From an uncultured Phycisphaerales bacterium (lineage in GTDB: Bacteria > Planctomycetota > Phycisphaerae > Phycisphaerales > UBA1924): DNA of 7,322 nucleotides. The notes beneath the pieces were generated by a model. The model saw only the letters and a program-made list of their open reading frames with translations, was not told the origin of the DNA and ran no database searches. How positions within the stretch are numbered: position 1 is the stretch's first letter; each line of letters starts with the position of its first letter. The position numbers and the translations under genes were made by a program. Shown one piece after another: positions 1-7,322 of this stretch. The stretch spans positions 1 through 7,322 of the forward strand of contig CALMQD010000468.1 of assembly GCA_937871415.1 (NCBI GenBank), in the 5' to 3' direction.

Positions 1-1250
1 ATCGCCGGCGTGCCGTTGGTGCCCGCGGCCGGCGCCTTGGTCGGCGTCCGCGGCACAGTCAGCGTGAACGGAACACGGATGGTCTCGCCGCCGAGCGAGT
101 CGGTCGAGATCACGACCGTGCCCTGCATCAGGCCCGGCTGATCGGGCGCGACGCCCGAGATCGTGACGATGTACCCGTTGCCGTTCTCTCCCGAAGAGTA
201 ATCGGTGACGAGCTTCAGGTCCGAACGGGCCTCAAGCTCGATGCCCGTGATGCGGAAGGGCTTGCCCGAGCGGGTGTCCATCTTGATCTGGCCCGACACC
301 TCGGCCCCCGCCGCGGCGGCACGGATCATGGTGCTCGGCGGTGTCGCGCGGACGTCGCCCTGCACGTCGGCACCGACGAACATGGTGACCGGCTTGCCCT
401 TCTCATCGTTGGTCTTGATCGTGAGCTGGCCGTTCATCGCCCCGATCGGCGCGCCCTTGCCCACGTCGAGATCGATCGTGATCTTCGTCAGTTTCTCGCC
501 GTTCTCCTCGACGGTTTCTTTGTTGCCGATGGTGGCCTTGAGGAACTCGCTGTTGCTCTCGACGCCGACGACGTCGAAGCCCTCCTTGCGGCCGACGACG
601 ACGACCTTGTCCTTCTTGCCCTCGCGGTGGTCGACTTCCGACAGGAACACCTTCGGCGGCTCGACCGTCACCAGCGCCTTGACGTTTGACGTAAGCGTCA
701 CGGTCTGCTGGGCGTAGACGCCCTGGGGCTCGGTGACCGTGATGGTGAGCGTCTTGGTCTGCGGACCGTTGCGGCCCTGCGGGTTGAAGGTCGCGCCGAC
801 CGAGACTTCTTCGTTCGGGGCGAGCACGTCCTTCTCGAGTTTGCCGACCGTGCAGCCGCACGACGCCGCGACGGCGATCTTGATCGTCTTGTCGGTGGTG
901 TTCTTGACCTTCAGCGAGTGCGTGACCGGCTCGGTGTCGGCGATGTTGCCCCAGTCGAACGAGGTCTCGGAGAGTTCCAGCGCCTTGGGCAGGTTGGTGC
1001 CGGGCGCGGCGGGCTGCGGCGCGTGCGCGTCATGCTGGCCCATCTTGAGCTTCTCGACCTCCTCCGGCGAAAGCTGGCGCATGCCCGGCGGAGCCTTGAC
1101 CGGGGCCGGCTGCTTCTGCTCGGGGGCCGGGGCCTTCTGCTCGGGCTCGGCCATCGCCGGGCGCGACAGGCTCAGGCTGGCGATGCCCACCCCCAGAGCG
1201 GCGGCGAGCATGAGGCGAGTGGTCCAACGTTTGCCGGTGATCTGTTCCAT
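1..1250 (-). CDS. Secreted DUF1573-domain (Ig-like) protein, C terminus cut by window edge
   Basis: The reading frame stays open from an ATG at 1250 to the window edge: 416 codons with no stop, so the C terminus is missing. Residues 1-34 form a classical signal peptide: basic start (KRWTTR), hydrophobic core (LMLAAALGVGIASL) and an A-M-A cleavage site before EPEQ. A Pro/Ala/Gln/Lys-rich linker follows to about residue 88. Residues 91-190 match a DUF1573 domain, an Ig-like beta-sandwich, with FDWGNI, the signature CGCT at 131-134 and LAPNEEVSV. Two further beta-rich segments, about 195-297 and 301-400, look like degenerate Ig-like repeats without the CGC motif. The tail is Pro/Ala/Thr-rich. 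DUF1573 proteins are frequent in Planctomycetota and Bacteroidota and their molecular role is not established, so no function is assigned. The product should be exported to the periplasm or cell surface. GGAG lies 10 bases before the ATG and supports this start. The gene is divergent from the sigma-factor gene. Confidence 0.85.
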   Translation of the reverse strand, partial: MEQITGKRWTTRLMLAAALGVGIASLSLSRPAMAEPEQKAPAPEQKQPAPVKAPPGMRQLSPEEVEKLKMGQHDAHAPQPAAPGTNLPKALELSETSFDWGNIADTEPVTHSLKVKNTTDKTIKIAVAASCGCTVGKLEKDVLAPNEEVSVGATFNPQGRNGPQTKTLTITVTEPQGVYAQQTVTLTSNVKALVTVEPPKVFLSEVDHREGKKDKVVVVGRKEGFDVVGVESNSEFLKATIGNKETVEENGEKLTKITIDLDVGKGAPIGAMNGQLTIKTNDEKGKPVTMFVGADVQGDVRATPPSTMIRAAAAGAEVSGQIKMDTRSGKPFRITGIELEARSDLKLVTDYSSGENGNGYIVTISGVAPDQPGLMQGTVVISTDSLGGETIRVPFTLTVPRTPTKAPAAGTNGTPA

Positions 1251-1260
1251 GTTCTGTCTT

Positions 1261-1264
1261 CTCC
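1261..1264 (-). promoter_or_regulatory. Probable Shine-Dalgarno of the DUF1573 gene
   Basis: On the minus strand GGAG is followed by ten bases (AAGACAGAAC) and then the ATG at 1250. The spacing is slightly long but acceptable, and the signal peptide begins directly at this ATG, so the start is well supported. Confidence 0.45.
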
Positions 1265-1480
1265 GATGGTCGTCGCTCTGACCGTGTGCGTTGCGGGCTC
1301 GCGCGCTTGCGACGTGCAGCGCTGCGACAATTTCTGTCTCGGCCGGTACGCTTCAGGCCCGCCCACGCGAGGGGCCGCGCCAGACCGGCTCCAGTCTTTC
1401 GCCCGTTCCGGACCGGCGCTCGCAGAATTCCACCTGCGCACACGACTGATGTGCTCGGGGGCCGGCCGGCGGGTTCTCGG

Positions 1481-1495
1481 CGGCAAAGTTTGCCG
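1481..1495. promoter_or_regulatory. Perfect inverted repeat, candidate operator
   Basis: CGGCAAA-G-TTTGCCG is a perfect 7-1-7 inverted repeat located 70-84 bases before the sigma-factor start. It has an AT-containing centre in otherwise GC-rich DNA, and with a one-base spacer it suits a dimeric DNA-binding protein better than an RNA hairpin. The regulator is unknown, and operator function is inferred only from symmetry and position. Confidence 0.35.
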
Positions 1496-1515
1496 ATCGC
1501 ATCCGCCTGATCGCC

Positions 1516-1534
1516 GATGGATCGTCCGTCCATC
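1516..1534. promoter_or_regulatory. Inverted repeat upstream of the sigma-factor gene
   Basis: GATGGA (1516-1521) and TCCATC (1529-1534) are perfect inverted arms separated by seven bases, about 30-50 bases before the sigma-factor start. The element could be an operator half-site pair or a short leader hairpin. Six-base arms can occur by chance, so the call is weak. Confidence 0.2.
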
Positions 1535-1536
1535 TC

Positions 1537-1551
1537 CCCGCTCTGAGCGGG
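1537..1551 (+). promoter_or_regulatory. GC-rich hairpin just upstream of the sigma-factor start
   Basis: CCCGCTC-T-GAGCGGG is a perfect 7-1-7 inverted repeat. As RNA it would fold as a six-pair GC-rich stem with a CTG loop, ending 13 bases before the GTG start. It occupies the place where a ribosome-binding site would begin, and no purine-rich Shine-Dalgarno follows it. It could modulate translation initiation or serve as an operator; neither is shown. Confidence 0.3.
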
Positions 1552-1564
1552 ACTCCCTCCCACC

Positions 1565-2347
1565 GTGCCCGACCTGCCACCCCAATCCAACCCCCCCAGC
1601 CCCGCGCCGAACTCGCGCGGCCCCGATCCCGGCTTTGACCTCGAAGCCTGTTCGAAACGAGCGATCGCGGGTGACCCGAACGCCCTTGCCGAACTGGACC
1701 GACGCCTGCGCCCGGGGCTGTCGCGCCACTTTGCCCGAAAACTGGCGCAGAACGGCCCGGGGGGGGCTGGCCGCCGCGAGCCCGGGTTCTCGGACCGATC
1801 CGAGCCGCCGGAGATGGCCCAGGAGCTGGCCCAGCAGACCTTCATCACGTTCTGGAAGGCTCTGGAGGGCGGGAAGTACGACCCGGCAAAGGCCCGGCTC
1901 TCGACGTTTCTCTATGCCATCGCCGGGAACATCTGGCTCCGGCACCGGCGGGCGGTCGGGCGGGCCGCGGGCGGTCAGGTCGGCCCCGACGGGCAGCAGA
2001 TCCGCCCACGCCGAGAGTTGTCCCTGGACGCTCTGGAGCAGCCCCTGGCCGACACCGGCGAGGCGGCTGCCGAGGCGCTGCACCAGGCCACCGAACTCGA
2101 CATTGTTCGACGAGTGCTGGCGGGGCTGGAGCCGGACTCGGGCCTAGACATCGACGAACGGGATGTCCTTCGGGCGATCGCCGACGGCAAGAGCGACCGG
2201 GAACTGGCTTCGACCCTCGGCGTGGCTCCGTCCACGGCCCACGCCCGGAAACGCTCGGCGATGGTGAAGTTGCGGGTGTTCCTGTCGAAGCGGGGTTTTG
2301 CGCCGACGCCGCGAGGCCCCGAGCCTGGGAATCTGGGTGGACCTTGA
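1565..2347 (+). CDS. ECF-like RNA polymerase sigma factor (sigma-70 family)
   Basis: This 260-residue protein has the two-domain layout of ECF sigma factors, which direct RNA polymerase to specific promoters. Sigma region 2 spans about residues 27-130. It starts with an AIAGDPNALAELDRRLRP-type helix, then ELAQQTFITFWKAL (87-100), the core-binding and -10 recognition helix, then RLSTFLYAIAGNIWLRHRR (111-129). Region 4 spans about 178-240, with DERDVLRAIADGKSDRELAS followed by an HTH (LGVAPSTAHARKRSAMVKLR) for -35 contact. Pro-rich segments at the N terminus and between the domains make it longer than most ECF factors (about 160-200). A low-complexity stretch at 62-82, containing the G-run, lengthens the loop between regions 2.1 and 2.2. 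An in-frame TGA at 1544 and no other suitable start make GTG at 1565 the best start; no clear Shine-Dalgarno is seen. The gene lies 124 bases before a membrane-protein gene on the same strand, typical of sigma/anti-sigma pairs. The family is secure, but the subgroup and regulon are unknown. Confidence 0.85.
   Translation: MPDLPPQSNPPSPAPNSRGPDPGFDLEACSKRAIAGDPNALAELDRRLRPGLSRHFARKLAQNGPGGAGRREPGFSDRSEPPEMAQELAQQTFITFWKALEGGKYDPAKARLSTFLYAIAGNIWLRHRRAVGRAAGGQVGPDGQQIRPRRELSLDALEQPLADTGEAAAEALHQATELDIVRRVLAGLEPDSGLDIDERDVLRAIADGKSDRELASTLGVAPSTAHARKRSAMVKLRVFLSKRGFAPTPRGPEPGNLGGP
1759..1766 (+). repeat. Run of eight G inside the sigma-factor gene
   Basis: The G8 tract lies in codons for Gly-Pro-Gly-Gly between sigma regions 2.1 and 2.2. 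With eight G both regions are in one frame. Loss of one G would shift translation into a frame that is open until a stop at 2145-2147 and would remove regions 2.2 and 4. It could be a slippage site or simply a GC-rich linker. Confidence 0.6.
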
Positions 2348-2471
2348 GGCCCGATCCCGAGGGTCAGGTCCGGTCACGAACGCGCCGGGCGGAATTTGCG
2401 TCCTGGGTCCGAGCGCAGGGCCAGCAACCACGCGAACAACGGACGAGAGGCTCAGCGAAAGCCGGGTGATC

Positions 2472-3323
2472 ATGGACGACCGCCGATTCCATTCCGAATC
2501 CGAAGACGCCGCGGCCGATCCGCGACTGGAGGCGTTGCTCCGCGCTGCGGGTGAGGCCGAAGCCTTCGAGCGACTGGTGCTGGGTGAGCCGGCGGAAGTC
2601 GCGCCGCCCGCGGTGCACAGGCACGGACCGCGGACGCGGACTTTCCGCCTCCGACGGTCCGACACGCACGCGCCGATGACCGGCGCATGGATGGGGCTGT
2701 TGGGTCTGGCTGCGGCGGGCGCGGTGGCGTTCCTGTTCGTCCGCGTGAACCCCCACCCATCGTTCACGTCGCCCACCCCGCTGGCGCAGAACTCGCCGCG
2801 TTCGCTCCCTCCGCGGCATACGCCCGCCATCCCCGAGGGCTGGGACGACGCTCCGAACCCGTCGGAACCGGCGATCGCCAACGCCAAGCCGCACATCGAG
2901 ATCTACCGCCCCGCGGCTCATCCGGGCTCGGCGGGTGATGCTTCGGCGAACATGATCCTCGCGTATTACCAGGACAACGACGTGGGAGGCGGCCAGGCCT
3001 GCAACCCCTGCCAATGTCTGCAGTGGTGGAACAACGACTGGGGCGACGGGCGAGCCGTGCAGGACGTGCGGCCCGGCGAACTGCTCAGTGAATCGCTCCA
3101 GCACGCGTGCATGACCTCTCCCGACAAGGTCATCGTCATCGGCCTCTCGGGCCCGCCCGAGGCCCTTCCCGCCAACGACCAGCAGGCGCGCGAGGCGATG
3201 CTCTGCATCCTCACCCGCCAGGTCGAGCAGGCGTGCTCCAACCCGGACACTTCGCCCGCGCCCGGCGAGTCGTTCTGCCTGCCCGCGTCCGTCGCGGTGC
3301 GTGTGCAGACGTGGGGCCGCTGA
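2472..3323 (+). CDS. Single-pass membrane protein with cysteine-containing ectodomain, candidate anti-sigma partner
   Basis: I do not recognise the family. From the ATG at 2472 the protein has 283 residues. Residues 1-68 are hydrophilic and probably cytoplasmic, with an acidic start and a short helix (DPRLEALLRAAGEAEAFERL, 17-36) followed by a basic stretch. Residues 69-91 form one transmembrane segment (GLLGLAAAGAVAFLFV core). A Pro-rich linker follows to about 135, then an exported domain with seven cysteines (177, 180, 182, 213, 245, 255, 269), including CNPCQC and the Trp-rich LQWWNNDWGD. An even-odd mix of cysteines leaves one unpaired if disulfides form. The frame is open upstream to a TTG at 2298, but that start would overlap the sigma gene and adds sequence without recognisable features; GTG at 2466 is an alternative. 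No strong Shine-Dalgarno is seen. Position directly after a sigma gene and N-in/C-out topology suggest an anti-sigma or sensor role. It lacks the HxxxCxxC zinc anti-sigma motif, so this is inference. Confidence 0.65.
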   Translation: MDDRRFHSESEDAAADPRLEALLRAAGEAEAFERLVLGEPAEVAPPAVHRHGPRTRTFRLRRSDTHAPMTGAWMGLLGLAAAGAVAFLFVRVNPHPSFTSPTPLAQNSPRSLPPRHTPAIPEGWDDAPNPSEPAIANAKPHIEIYRPAAHPGSAGDASANMILAYYQDNDVGGGQACNPCQCLQWWNNDWGDGRAVQDVRPGELLSESLQHACMTSPDKVIVIGLSGPPEALPANDQQAREAMLCILTRQVEQACSNPDTSPAPGESFCLPASVAVRVQTWGR

Positions 3324-3350
3324 GAGCCGCACCGATTGGATTTCCCTCCA

Positions 3351-3393
3351 AAGCGACGACGACCGGTTCGTGGGAACCGGTCGTCCGTCGTTT
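3351..3393. terminator. Strong hairpin between convergent genes, probable bidirectional terminator
   Basis: The core is a perfect 12-pair stem, 3358-3369 with 3374-3385 (GACGACCGGTTC / GAACCGGTCGTC), closed by a GTGG loop. After a one-base bulge at 3386 the pairing continues through CGAC/GTCG and then A/G with T to 3351 and 3393. TTT ends the stem on the plus strand, and CTTTGG is the matching tail on the minus strand, so the U-tracts are short. The element lies 27 bases after the membrane-protein stop and 40 bases after the rpoC stop. A small companion hairpin, TTGGA-TTTCCC-TCCAA, sits at 3336-3351. Confidence 0.7.
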
Positions 3394-3433
3394 GGGATCT
3401 CGGAACCCGTTCCCGACGGGCGCGAGTGAAGGC

Positions 3434-7322
<3,889 letters not shown>

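Larger units (their letters stand above)
1251..1564. other. Divergent intergenic region between the DUF1573 and sigma-factor genes
   Basis: These 314 bases carry no convincing gene. The short open frames crossing them are low-complexity, Arg/Pro-rich translations of GC-rich DNA. The region must hold the promoters of the two divergent genes, but I cannot identify -35/-10 boxes with confidence, and promoters in this phylum do not follow a simple visible consensus. Inverted repeats cluster in the half nearest the sigma gene (1481-1551). A ten-base palindrome GCAGCGCTGC lies at 1316-1325, and TTCTGTCT occurs twice (1252-1259 and 1332-1339). These last two are weak signals. Confidence 0.6.

Noticed and set aside
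1382..1407. GGAAC followed 18 bases later by GGTCT on the minus strand, resembling an ECF-type promoter for the DUF1573 gene
   Set aside because: The match is short, spacing is not ideal and it lies over 130 bases from the start codon; too likely by chance to call.
918..2147. Plus-strand open frame of 409 codons overlapping the DUF1573 and sigma genes
   Set aside because: Arg/Ser/Pro-rich, no recognisable domain, and it crosses two well-supported genes and their intergenic region; explained by GC-biased codon use.
2298..2471. Longer N terminus of the membrane protein starting at TTG 2298
   Set aside because: It would overlap the sigma gene by 50 bases, begin with a rare start codon, and add unstructured sequence; ATG 2472 gives a more natural protein.

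Overview
The window is GC-rich DNA, about two thirds G+C by eye, and very probably comes from a bacterium of the phylum Planctomycetota. The RpoC sequence reads like planctomycete or PVC-type beta-prime subunits. It includes a Gram-negative-style insertion in the trigger loop, and the flanking genes (a DUF1573 secreted protein and an ECF-type sigma factor) fit that group. A class such as Phycisphaerae is plausible, but this is inference without a tree.

Layout from left to right. Positions 1-1250 (minus strand) hold most of a secreted DUF1573-family protein that is cut by the left window edge. Positions 1251-1564 are a divergent intergenic region with three short perfect inverted repeats. Positions 1565-2347 (plus) encode an ECF-like sigma-70 family factor that starts at GTG and carries an internal run of eight G. 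Positions 2472-3323 (plus) encode an unrecognised single-pass membrane protein with a cysteine-containing exterior domain; it is a candidate anti-sigma factor or sensor partner. Positions 3324-3433 separate two convergent genes and hold a strong hairpin that can act as a terminator in both directions. Positions 3434-7322 (minus) hold rpoC, complete at its C terminus and cut by the right edge, so the N-terminal zinc finger is not visible.

The sigma gene and the membrane-protein gene look like one transcription unit. It is transcribed away from the DUF1573 gene and runs head-on into rpoC. A working model is a sigma/anti-sigma pair that may also control the divergent secreted protein; the sequence makes this plausible but does not prove it.

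The most notable observation is in rpoC. The normally near-invariant second zinc site of beta-prime (four cysteines) keeps only its first cysteine in register. The other three positions read Ser, Ser and Asp, although the protein around them is well conserved and in frame. No mobile element, CRISPR array, tRNA or rRNA gene was seen.
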